DNA of 64,000 nucleotides. It comes from Streptomyces griseus. GTDB taxonomy: Bacteria > Actinomycetota > Actinomycetes > Streptomycetales > Streptomycetaceae. How positions within the stretch are numbered: position 1 is the first letter of the stretch; the number at the start of each line of letters is the position of its first letter. The notes beneath the pieces are model-generated. The model worked only from the letters and a program-made list of their open reading frames with translations, did not search any database and was not told the DNA's origin. Location: contig NZ_UAVD01000036.1 of the NCBI RefSeq assembly GCF_900460065.1, positions 1-64,000 on the forward strand, written 5' to 3'. Positions 1 through 8,263 of this stretch are shown here, piece by piece. The position numbers and the translations under genes are program-made.

Positions 1-3000
1 GCCGCCCTCCCACAGCGCGCCCCAGTCGTCGACGCCCGGGCGCAGCCGGGCCGGCCTGATGGTGGTGAACCAGCCGACCGTGCGGGACAGGTCCAGGCCC
101 TCGGCGATCTCCTGCCGGCCGTGGCCCTCCACGTCGATGAGGACCCCGGCGTCCGCTTCCCCGCCCCGGTGGTGCGCCCGGTGCTCCAGGGCGATGGCCA
201 GCGCGGTGACCAGCACCTCGTGCACGCTCGCGTTCAGCGCCCCGGGGACCCGGTCGAGGAGGGGCCCGGTGATGTCCGCGGACAGGGTGCGGGTGAGCCG
301 GCGGGCGGCTCCCGCGGTGTCCCTGGCCGGGTCGAGCGGCCGGTCGGCCAGGACGGGGGCGGGCAGCGCGAGCGCCCTCTCCCAGTGGGCCCGTTCGCCG
401 GACCGGGCGGCCGTCTGCCCGGCGAGCAGTTCGGCCCAGCGCCGCCACGGCGTTCCCACCGGGGCGAGTTCGGGGTCCTTGCCGGCCGCGACCGCCTCCC
501 GGGCGGCTCGCAGGTCCGGCAGGAGGACGGACCAGGACACGCCGTCGACGACCAGGTGGTGGGCGGCGATGAGCAGCCGGCCCGGTGTGTCGGGGCCGGC
601 GTCGAACCAGACCGCCTGGACCATGGCCCCGGCCCCGGGGTCCAGCCGGTTCCAGGCCGCCCGGGCCTCCCGGCCGATCACGGTGCGCAGCTCGTCGCCG
701 TCGATGCCGGCGATGTCGGTGCGGTGCACGAGACCGGCCGCCGCGACCGTGCCGCGCCCGGGGATCGTGTACGTCCAGCCGGCGTCGCCCGCCCGGTCCA
801 GCCGGGTGCGCAGGGCGTCGTGCCGGTCGAGGACCGCCTGGAGGGCCCGGGTGAGTTCGTCCCGGCCGAGCCCGGCCGGGGTCAGGACGAGTGCGCTCTG
901 GTGGAACGCGTCGACGGGGCCGCCGCGCTCCTCCAGCCAGCGCATGATCGGGGTCGCGGGGAACGCGCCGACGCCGGCGTTCTCGTCGGCCCGCGCGGGA
1001 GCCGCTTCGGTGGCCTCGGCGGCCAGCGCGGCCACCGTCTTGAGCTCGAACACCTCCTTGGGGGAGAAGACGAGCCCCTTGCGGCGGGCGCGGGACACCA
1101 GCTGGATCGAGACGATGCTGTCGCCGCCCAGCTCGAAGAAGCTGTCGTGCAGGCCGACGCTCTCGCGGCCGAGCACCTCGGCGAACAGCCCGGCGATCAC
1201 CTCCTCCGCGGGGGTCCGCGCCCCGCCCGCGTCACCGGCTCCGGCGGTCTCGCGCTCCGGCGCGGGCAGCGCCCTGCGGTCGAGCTTGCCGTTCGGGGTC
1301 AGCGGCAGGGCGTCGAGCACGACGGCGACGGCGGGGGTCATGTACGCGGGCAGCGCCCGTGCCGCCCAGGCCAGGAGGTCGGCCTCGGCGGGGGGTGCGC
1401 CGTCGCCGGGGACGACGTATCCGACGAGCCTGCGGTGGCCCGGCACGTCCTCGCGGACCGCGGCGGCGGACCGTGCGACCCCGGGGTGGCGGGCCAGCAC
1501 CGCCTCGATCTCGCCCAGTTCGACGCGGAAGCCGTTGAGCTTGATCTGGTCGTCGACGCGCCCGAGGTACTCCAGCAGGCCGTCGGCGCGCCAGCGGCCC
1601 ACGTCGCCGGTGCGGTACATGCGGGCGCCCGGGGGGCCGTAGGGGTCGGCGACGAAGCGTTCGGCGGTGAGCCCCGGCCGGTCCAGGTAGCCGCGGGCCA
1701 ACTGCCCGCCGCCGAGGTAGATCTCGCCCCGGCTGCCGGGCGGTACGGGGGCCAGCGCGGGGTCCAGGACCCGGACGGCCGAGTTGCGCATCGGCCGGCC
1801 GATCGGCACGGGCCCGCCGGGGACGGTGTCGTCGGGGCCGATCCGGAACTCCACGCAGCCGACGGTGGCCTCGGTCGGCCCGTACTCGTTGACGACCGCG
1901 ATCCCCGGCCGGTGCCTGCGCAGCTCCTCGACCGCCTCGCCGAGCAGCATCTCGCCGCCCACGACCAGTTCGTCGCTGGGCGAGAACTCCTCGGGCAGCA
2001 CGCCGAGCAGGGCCAGGTGCGCCGGGGTCGCCTTGAGGAAGGACGGGCGGGGCGCGCCGCTCCCGGGCCCTTCGAGGGCGGTCACCCGCACGGTGCCGCC
2101 CGAGATCAGCGGGGCGTACAGCGAGGTGACGGTCAGGTCGAAGGAGACGGGCGAGTGGAGCAGGGTGCCGCCCGCGACCGAGGGGTAGCCGTCCCGTGCG
2201 CACTCCAGGTAGACGGCGACCGACCGGTGGGTCACGACGACGCCCTTGGGGCGGCCGGTGGAGCCGGAGGTGTAGATCACGTAGGCGGGGTGGTCCGGGT
2301 CCAGCGGTCGCGACCGGTCGGTGTCCGCCGGGGCGCCCGGGTCCGGCGCCGGGTCGCGGAGCTCCTCGGCGGCGTCGAGCACCGGCGTCCCGGCGGGCAC
2401 CGCCGGGGGCGGGGCCCCCGGTCCGGCCAGGACCAGGGCCGGGGAGGCGTCGGCGAGCATGTGGGCGATCCGCTCACCGGGGTAGTCGGGGTCGACCGGC
2501 ACGTAGGCCGCACCGGACTTGAGGACGGCGAGCAGCGCGACCACCAGCTCCGCCGAGCGGGGCAGCAGCACGGCGACGCGCTGCTCGGGGCCGGCCCCGG
2601 CGCGGATCAGCCGCCGCGCCAGCCGGTTCGACAGCGCGTCGAGTTCGCCGTACGAGAGGGTGCGGTCGCCCTCGATCAGGGCCGGCGCGCCGGGGGTCCT
2701 GGCGGCCTGCCGCTCGAAGAGGGCGGGGAGGAGGAGATCCGCGCCGGCCTCCGCGGCAAGCCCGAACTCCTCCAGGACCAGGCGTCGTTCGTCGCCGATG
2801 AGGATGTCGACGTCGGCGATGCGCCGGTCCGGGTCGGCGGTGAAGGCCTCCAGGACCCGCAGCAGGCGGACGCTCATGGCCTCGACGGTGGAGCGGTCGA
2901 ACAGATCGGTGCTGAACTCCAGCCGGCCGCTGATCCCGGCGGCGGCCTCGTGGCCCGCCGAGCGCTCGTCCAGACCGAACAGGAGGTCGATCTTGGTGAC

Positions 3001-5781
3001 GCCGGGGTCGACCTGCTGCGGGGTGGTGACCAGACCCGGCAGTTCCAGGCGGGACTCGGCGGGGGTCTGCACGTCCATCATCACCTGGAACAGCGGGTTC
3101 CTGGCGAGTGAGCGCTCCGGGTTGAGCGCCTCGACGAGCCGCTCGAAGGGCACGTCCTGGTTGGCGTGCGCGGAGAGCGACATCTCCCGCGCGCGGTCGA
3201 TGAGTTCGCCGACGCTCGGGTTGCCGGAGAGGTCGTTGCGGAACACCACGGTGTTCACGAAGCAGCCGACGAGGCCGTCGAGGCTCGCGTCGCCGCGGCC
3301 GGCGACCGCGCTGCCGAGCGGGATGTCCTCCCCCGCCCCGAGCTTGCCCAGGAGCACGGCGACCGCGCTCTGGAGCACCATGAAGAGGCTGGCCCGGTGC
3401 GCGCGCCCGAGCTCGGTGAGCCTGCGGTGCAAACCGGCGTCGATGTCGAAGCGGACGATGTCGCCGCGCTGGCTCAGCTCGCCGGGCCGTCGCCGGTCGA
3501 GGGGCAGTTCCAGCTCCTCGGGCAGTCCGGCCAGGGCCTGCTTCCAGTGGTCGAGCTGGCGGGCCAGGGTGCTGTCCGGGTCGTTCTCGTCGCCCAGCTC
3601 CGCCTGCTGCCACAGGGTGTAGTCGGCGTACTGGACCGGCATCGGCGCAAAGGCCGGCGGCTCACCGGAGGTGCGGGCCGTGTAGGCGAGGCCGAGGTCG
3701 CGGGCGAGGGGGGCCAGCGAGAGGCCGTCGGCGACGATGTGGTGCAAGACGATCAGCAGGACGTGGTCCTCGGGTCCGAGGACCAGCAGCCGGGGGCGTA
3801 CGGCGAGCCTTTCGGTCAGGTCGAAGCCCTCGGCGACCACCTCGGCGACGGTCGCGTCCACCGTGGCGGCGTCGGCGGGCGACTGGGTGAGGACCACCTC
3901 CGCAGCGGCCTCGGCCGGCGGGAGGATGTGCTGGCGCGGCGTCCCGTCCGTCTCGGGGAACGTCGTCCGCAGGCTCTCGTGGCGGGCGAGGACGTCCTGG
4001 AACGCCGCGGCGAGCGCGGGGCGGTCCAGGCGGCCGGTCAGCCGGAGCGCGAGACCCATGTTGTACGCGCCGCTGGGTCCCTGGAGCCGGTTCACCAGCC
4101 AGAGGCGCTGCTGGGTGAGGGAGAGCGGGAGCACGGCGGGGCGGTCGAGCGGCTTCAGGACGCTCCGGTGGGTGGCGGAGCGGGCGAGGCGGCCGGCGAG
4201 GGCGGCGACGGTGGGGGTCTCGAAGACGGTACGGATGGAGAGTTCCGCCCCGAAGGTCTCGCGGATCCGGCCGAGCAGCCGGATCGCGGTGAGGGAGTGG
4301 CCGCCGAGGGCGAAGAAGTCGTCGTCGATACCGACCCGTCCGACCGAGAGCACCTCGGCGACCAGGGCGCAGAGCCGCTCCTCGCGGGCGGTCCGCGGGG
4401 CCCGGTAGGGCGCGGGGGCCTGCGCGGGGGTGGCGTCCCCGGTGTCCGCCGGGGGGACCCAGCCGACGGGCGCGCCGGTGACGACGGAGTCCAGCCGGTC
4501 GTCCGGTCCGGCGCCGGCCAGGGCGGTGAGGAAGCCGGTGAACGCCTCGCTGTGCCCGGTCACCGACTCCTCGGTGTAGAGGTCGGCGTTGGCGTGGAGG
4601 TCGAGGAGGAAGCCCGCGTCGGGCGTCCGGTTGTCGACGATCAGGGAGAGGTCTTCCTCGGGCCCGACGGAGAAGCCGCGCACGGTCGCGGGGTGCCCGG
4701 CGAAGGAGAGCCGCTCGCCGTACATGAGGAGGTTGATCTCGGGGCCCCACAGCCGCTTGCGGTCGCCGACGCGGCCGAGGTCGCGGTGGATGTCCTCGTA
4801 GCGGTAGCGCTGGTGCCGCAGCGCCCCGTGGATCTCCTCGCTCACTGAGCGGAGGAAGGCGCCCACGGTGCCGGACGGCACGGGGCGCAGCCGCAGCGGC
4901 AGCGCGTTGGACACCATGCCCGGGGTGCGCCTGCTCGCGGCGGACCGGGCGCTGACGGCCAGCCCGAGCACGAGGTCGTCGGCGCCGGTCAGCTGCCCGA
5001 GGTGGGCGGCGATGCCCGCGACGACCACGGCGGGCCAGGCGACGCGGGTCTCCCGGGCGAGGTCGCGCAGCGCCTCGGCGTGCGCGGGGGCGACCGGTCG
5101 GGTCCGGCGGATGTGGTCGGTGGGCACGCGGGTGGGGCGGCCGGCGAGGGTGACCGGTTCGGGGGCGCCGGCCAGCCGTTGCGACCAGTACGCGCGGTCG
5201 GTGGTGAACTGCTCGGAGCGCCGGTAGCCGGTGTCGAGGCCGACGAGCTCGGCCAGGGTGCCGAAGGTGCTCGGCGGCGGCTCCTCGCCGGCCGCCAGGG
5301 CCGAGTAGAGGGCCGCGACCCGGGACACGATCAGGGACCAGCTGTAGCCGTCCACGACGGTGTGGTGGACCCGGCTGAACCAGGTGTGGCGGTCGGCGGC
5401 CAGCTTGAGCAGACCGAAGGTGAACAGCGGCCCGCCGGCCGGATCCACCGGCTCCCGCACCCGGTCCAGCATCCACTCCTCGGCGCGGGCTGCGGGGTCG
5501 GCGTCGGCGCTGACGTCGACGTGGTGCAACGGCAGGTCCATGCCCTCCACCGGCGACTGCACGGGCCCGTCGGCTCCGGTCCCGAAGCCGACCCGCAGGG
5601 TCTCGGCCTCGTCGACGACGCGGCGCAGGGCGGCCTCGAAGAGGGAGACATCGATCCCGCCCCGAATCTCGACGCATTCGGCGATGCTGTACATCGGATT
5701 GTCCGGATTCACCTGCTGCGCAAGCCACATTCCGTGCTGAGCGGCCGTCAGCGGCAAATGGAATCCATTCCGATCAGCCAT
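1..5781 (-). CDS. Nonribosomal peptide synthetase, C-PCP-C-A-PCP-E, C-terminus beyond window
   Basis: An open frame of 1927 codons runs off the left edge. Domains in order: condensation C1 (about 8-430, HHTVVDG from His139), a carrier domain (Ser496 in GGHSL), C2 of LCL type (about 550-980, HHIVADG from His680), adenylation (about 1020-1510, YTSGSTGRPKG near 1169, NEYGPTE near 1297, NGKLDRR at the end), a second carrier (Ser1555 in GGDSI) and an epimerase domain (HHLVVDG from His1741, then EGHGRQ and VGWFTTIRP). No adenylation domain lies between C1 and the first carrier. My alignment to GrsA gives the specificity code DLTKVGEVGK, close to the Asn codes, so the second module probably loads Asn (Asp possible) and delivers the D-form. 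The ATG at 5781 has GGAG 9 nt upstream; an in-frame ATG at 5787 is too close to it. The gene probably has its own promoter, because a hairpin separates it from the P450 gene upstream. Confidence 0.95.
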   Translation of the reverse strand, partial: MADRNGFHLPLTAAQHGMWLAQQVNPDNPMYSIAECVEIRGGIDVSLFEAALRRVVDEAETLRVGFGTGADGPVQSPVEGMDLPLHHVDVSADADPAARAEEWMLDRVREPVDPAGGPLFTFGLLKLAADRHTWFSRVHHTVVDGYSWSLIVSRVAALYSALAAGEEPPPSTFGTLAELVGLDTGYRRSEQFTTDRAYWSQRLAGAPEPVTLAGRPTRVPTDHIRRTRPVAPAHAEALRDLARETRVAWPAVVVAGIAAHLGQLTGADDLVLGLAVSARSAASRRTPGMVSNALPLRLRPVPSGTVGAFLRSVSEEIHGALRHQRYRYEDIHRDLGRVGDRKRLWGPEINLLMYGERLSFAGHPATVRGFSVGPEEDLSLIVDNRTPDAGFLLDLHANADLYTEESVTGHSEAFTGFLTALAGAGPDDRLDSVVTGAPVGWVPPADTGDATPAQAPAPYRAPRTAREERLCALVAEVLSVGRVGIDDDFFALGGHSLTAIRLLGRIRETFGAELSIRTVFETPTVAALAGRLARSATHRSVLKPLDRPAVLPLSLTQQRLWLVNRLQGPSGAYNMGLALRLTGRLDRPALAAAFQDVLARHESLRTTFPETDGTPRQHILPPAEAAAEVVLTQSPADAATVDATVAEVVAEGFDLTERLAVRPRLLVLGPEDHVLLIVLHHIVADGLSLAPLARDLGLAYTARTSGEPPAFAPMPVQYADYTLWQQAELGDENDPDSTLARQLDHWKQALAGLPEELELPLDRRRPGELSQRGDIVRFDIDAGLHRRLTELGRAHRASLFMVLQSAVAVLLGKLGAGEDIPLGSAVAGRGDASLDGLVGCFVNTVVFRNDLSGNPSVGELIDRAREMSLSAHANQDVPFERLVEALNPERSLARNPLFQVMMDVQTPAESRLELPGLVTTPQQVDPGVTKIDLLFGLDERSAGHEAAAGISGRLEFSTDLFDRSTVEAMSVRLLRVLEAFTADPDRRIADVDILIGDERRLVLEEFGLAAEAGADLLLPALFERQAARTPGAPALIEGDRTLSYGELDALSNRLARRLIRAGAGPEQRVAVLLPRSAELVVALLAVLKSGAAYVPVDPDYPGERIAHMLADASPALVLAGPGAPPPAVPAGTPVLDAAEELRDPAPDPGAPADTDRSRPLDPDHPAYVIYTSGSTGRPKGVVVTHRSVAVYLECARDGYPSVAGGTLLHSPVSFDLTVTSLYAPLISGGTVRVTALEGPGSGAPRPSFLKATPAHLALLGVLPEEFSPSDELVVGGEMLLGEAVEELRRHRPGIAVVNEYGPTEATVGCVEFRIGPDDTVPGGPVPIGRPMRNSAVRVLDPALAPVPPGSRGEIYLGGGQLARGYLDRPGLTAERFVADPYGPPGARMYRTGDVGRWRADGLLEYLGRVDDQIKLNGFRVELGEIEAVLARHPGVARSAAAVREDVPGHRRLVGYVVPGDGAPPAEADLLAWAARALPAYMTPAVAVVLDALPLTPNGKLDRRALPAPERETAGAGDAGGARTPAEEVIAGLFAEVLGRESVGLHDSFFELGGDSIVSIQLVSRARRKGLVFSPKEVFELKTVAALAAEATEAAPARADENAGVGAFPATPIMRWLEERGGPVDAFHQSALVLTPAGLGRDELTRALQAVLDRHDALRTRLDRAGDAGWTYTIPGRGTVAAAGLVHRTDIAGIDGDELRTVIGREARAAWNRLDPGAGAMVQAVWFDAGPDTPGRLLIAAHHLVVDGVSWSVLLPDLRAAREAVAAGKDPELAPVGTPWRRWAELLAGQTAARSGERAHWERALALPAPVLADRPLDPARDTAGAARRLTRTLSADITGPLLDRVPGALNASVHEVLVTALAIALEHRAHHRGGEADAGVLIDVEGHGRQEIAEGLDLSRTVGWFTTIRPARLRPGVDDWGALWEGG

Positions 5782-5988
5782 TTCCATTCACTCCGATTGA
5801 GTAGACGCGTCGAAACCGGCAGAAGATCGCTCACCGATGGGCACGGCAGTCGCGACCCGGCCCACACTACGAATCAATGGGAGGCGCTCCACCGACTCAT
5901 GAAAAACTTCGATCCACCGGGATCCGCGTATCGAAGAATGCTCATCGCGCTTTACACGGGCGGCTCCGCCGCGGGCTGCGGACATGGC

Positions 5989-6022
5989 GCGTGCCCCGCT
6001 CCTGGGGAGGAACGGGGCACGC
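5989..6022 (-). terminator. Hairpin between P450 and NRPS genes
   Basis: Perfect 10-bp arms (gcgtgccccg at 5989-5998, cggggcacgc at 6013-6022) flank a 14-nt loop. The hairpin lies 29 nt after the P450 stop and about 200 nt before the NRPS start, both on the minus strand. It probably ends the RHS-TauD-P450 transcript. No T-tract is present, which is common for Streptomyces terminators. Confidence 0.6.
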
Positions 6023-6050
6023 TTCCAGCACGGATCGCGGCGCGGGGGCC

Positions 6051-7289
6051 TCAGGTCCTGTCGCCGGTGACCGGCCGCAGGGAGACGGGCAGACTGCTGT
6101 ATCCGTGCAGGAAATTGGAGTGGATGGGCCGCGCCGGGGCGGTGGGCTCCATCGCGGCGACATGGGTGCGCAGTGCGGTCAGCAGGGCGTGGATCTCCCC
6201 CCGGCCCAGATAGGCGCCGAGGCAGAAATGCGGACCGTATCCGAACGACACGTGTTTGTTGGGCGTCCTGGCCAGGTCGAACTCCTCAGGACGGTCGAAC
6301 ACCGTCTCGTCGTAGTTGGCCGAGCTGTTCCAGAGCGTGACGACGTCGCCGGCGCGGATCGTCCGGCCGCCGATCTCCACGTCCGTCAGCGCCCGCCGGC
6401 CGAAGTGCATGGCCGGGGTGACCCAGCGCAGCACCTCCTCGACGGCGCTGTCGACGGAGACCTCCCCCGAGACGAGGCGCCGCCACTGGTCGGGGTGTTC
6501 CATCAGCTCGTGCACCGCGCAGATCATCGACAGCCGGCTGGTCTCGTCGCCGCCGATGATGACGCTGTAGCAGTTGAAGACGATCTCCTGCTCGGTGAGC
6601 GGCTTCCCGTCGACGGTCGCCGTGGCCAGCACGCTCACCACGTCGTCCCGCGGATCCTCCCGCCGGATCTCCGCCAGCTCCGAGAAGTAGTAGAGGAGTT
6701 CGTTGCGGGCGACCACCGCCTCCTCGGCCGACTGCCCGGCCTCCTCGGCGCTGAGGGCCTGCTTGGTCAGGGAGAGCAGGTAGTCACGGTCGGCGGCGGG
6801 CGCGCCCAGCAGGTCGGCGATGGTGGCCATGGGAATGTGCTCGGCCACGTCCTGGGCGAAGTCGCAGCTCCCGCGGCCGACGGCCTCCCGCACCAGCCGG
6901 TCGGCCCTGCGGCGCACGCCCTCGACCACGGAGGCGAGGAGCCGCGGTGAGAAGGCCTTGAGCAGCAGGTTGCGCAGCTCCCGGTGGCGGCGGCCGTCGG
7001 TGACCGCCAGCATCTGCCCCGCGGCCGAGTCGCCGCCCTCCAGGAGGGTGGCGAGGACGTTGCCCCGCTCGGAGGTGAACCGCTTGTTGTCCCGGTAGAC
7101 CTCCATGACGTCCCGGTAGCGGGACAGGACCCAGAAGCCGGGCACCTGACGGCCCTCGACGGGATGCCAGTGGACCGGGCTGTGGGACCTGAACTCCTGC
7201 CAGAGGCCGACCAGGTCGTCCTTGCGGTCGAGGAAGGTCTGCGGGTCCGTGAGGTCGACGCCGTGCAGCGTGGACGTGGCCGTCGTCAT
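6051..7289 (-). CDS. Cytochrome P450 (412 aa), NRPS-associated
   Basis: Soluble bacterial P450 of normal length. The I-helix carries GGDETSR, the oxygen-activation motif, and the heme loop is FGYGPHFCLGAYLGR with Cys356 as the iron ligand. It has no signal peptide and depends on separate ferredoxin partners, none of which is encoded here. The ATG overlaps the stop codon of the upstream oxygenase gene (ATGA), so the two are translationally coupled. By context it is a tailoring enzyme that hydroxylates or cross-links the peptide or a carrier-bound amino acid. The substrate cannot be read from the sequence. Confidence 0.92.
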   Translation of the reverse strand: MTTATSTLHGVDLTDPQTFLDRKDDLVGLWQEFRSHSPVHWHPVEGRQVPGFWVLSRYRDVMEVYRDNKRFTSERGNVLATLLEGGDSAAGQMLAVTDGRRHRELRNLLLKAFSPRLLASVVEGVRRRADRLVREAVGRGSCDFAQDVAEHIPMATIADLLGAPAADRDYLLSLTKQALSAEEAGQSAEEAVVARNELLYYFSELAEIRREDPRDDVVSVLATATVDGKPLTEQEIVFNCYSVIIGGDETSRLSMICAVHELMEHPDQWRRLVSGEVSVDSAVEEVLRWVTPAMHFGRRALTDVEIGGRTIRAGDVVTLWNSSANYDETVFDRPEEFDLARTPNKHVSFGYGPHFCLGAYLGRGEIHALLTALRTHVAAMEPTAPARPIHSNFLHGYSSLPVSLRPVTGDRT

Positions 7290-8263
7290 GCCCCGGCCGT
7301 CTCGCGCTGGGTCATGGCCACCAGGACCTTGCGGTCGCCGGTGAAGGGCCGGCGGCCGTGCGAGGTGAGGAGGTTGTCGATCATCAGGAGGTCGCCGGTG
7401 TTCCAGGTCTCGGCGAGGGTGATCTCGTCGTAGACGCCGAGGACGGTGGCGATCTCGTCGGCGGTGATGGGCGTGCCGTCGCCGTAGTAGGCGTTGCGCG
7501 GCAGCCCGTCCTCGCCGCAGATCTCCAGCAGCCCCTCGCGCACCGCCTCGGGCAGCGCGTTGACGTGGAAAAGGTGCGCCTGGTTGAACCAGACCCGCTG
7601 CCCGGTGACGGGGTGCGCCAGCACCGCGGGGCGCCGCTGCCGGGTGCGCAGCACGTCGCCGTCCCACCGCGTCTCGATGCCGTGGTCGGAGCAGTAGCTC
7701 TCGACGTAACCCTTGTCGTCGCTCTGGAACCCCTCCTGCCAGGACAGGCCCATTCCGGTGCGGTAGGTGCGGGTGTACAGGACCCCCTTCTCCTCGAACC
7801 GCCGGACCAGCCCGGCCGGCAGGCGGTCGAGTACGGCGGTGCTGTCGGCGACCGGGGTCTCCCCGCCGGTCTCCGCGGCGAGCGCGCAGAAGAAGAAGAC
7901 GTTGTGCGGCCAGTTCTCCGAGTACGCGCTCTCGTTGTGCTGCGGGATGCTCTGGTCCTTGGGGTACTCGGTCGAGGTGTAGACCTTGCCGGTGACCCTG
8001 GAGCGCGGTGTGGAGCGCTCGTTGTACTCCAGGGTCCGGCCGCCGATCTCCTCGGCTATCTCGGCGAGTTCGGCCTGCTCGACCAGCCCGCTGCTCTTGA
8101 CCATGACGGCCGCGTGCTCGTACATCGCCGACCGCAGGGCCCCGGCGTTGGCCGTGAACCAGTCGCGGTGGTCACCGCCCGCGGTGGGCCGCACCCGCAC
8201 CATGCGGCTGCCGTGGTGCTCCAGGATCTCGGTGTCGGCGTCGGTAAAGGGCGTCTTCGTCAT
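7286..8263 (-). CDS. TauD/SyrP-like Fe(II)/2-oxoglutarate-dependent hydroxylase (325 aa)
   Basis: TauD/TfdA-fold non-heme iron oxygenase. The facial triad is visible as H-N-E (His109 and Glu111 in SIPQHNES) plus a distal His near 302 in LLTSHGRRPF, where the following Arg is the usual 2-oxoglutarate ligand. Glu in place of Asp is typical of the SyrP-type enzymes that beta-hydroxylate carrier-bound Asp. The ATG at 8263 has GGAG 5 nt upstream and overlaps the stop of the RHS gene (ATGA); its own stop overlaps the P450 start. Together with the Asn/Asp-like adenylation code of the NRPS, this suggests a beta-hydroxy-Asn or beta-hydroxy-Asp residue. That is inference from motif and context. Confidence 0.88.
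   Translation of the reverse strand: MTKTPFTDADTEILEHHGSRMVRVRPTAGGDHRDWFTANAGALRSAMYEHAAVMVKSSGLVEQAELAEIAEEIGGRTLEYNERSTPRSRVTGKVYTSTEYPKDQSIPQHNESAYSENWPHNVFFFCALAAETGGETPVADSTAVLDRLPAGLVRRFEEKGVLYTRTYRTGMGLSWQEGFQSDDKGYVESYCSDHGIETRWDGDVLRTRQRRPAVLAHPVTGQRVWFNQAHLFHVNALPEAVREGLLEICGEDGLPRNAYYGDGTPITADEIATVLGVYDEITLAETWNTGDLLMIDNLLTSHGRRPFTGDRKVLVAMTQRETAGA

Noticed and set aside
121..3111. Long plus-strand reading frame of 996 codons across the NRPS
   Set aside because: It is antisense to a clear NRPS with all core motifs; its Gly/Arg/Pro-rich product is a by-product of GC-rich codon use.
3662..5728. 688-codon minus-strand frame in the NRPS region
   Set aside because: Shifted frame of the NRPS itself; Arg-rich without motifs.
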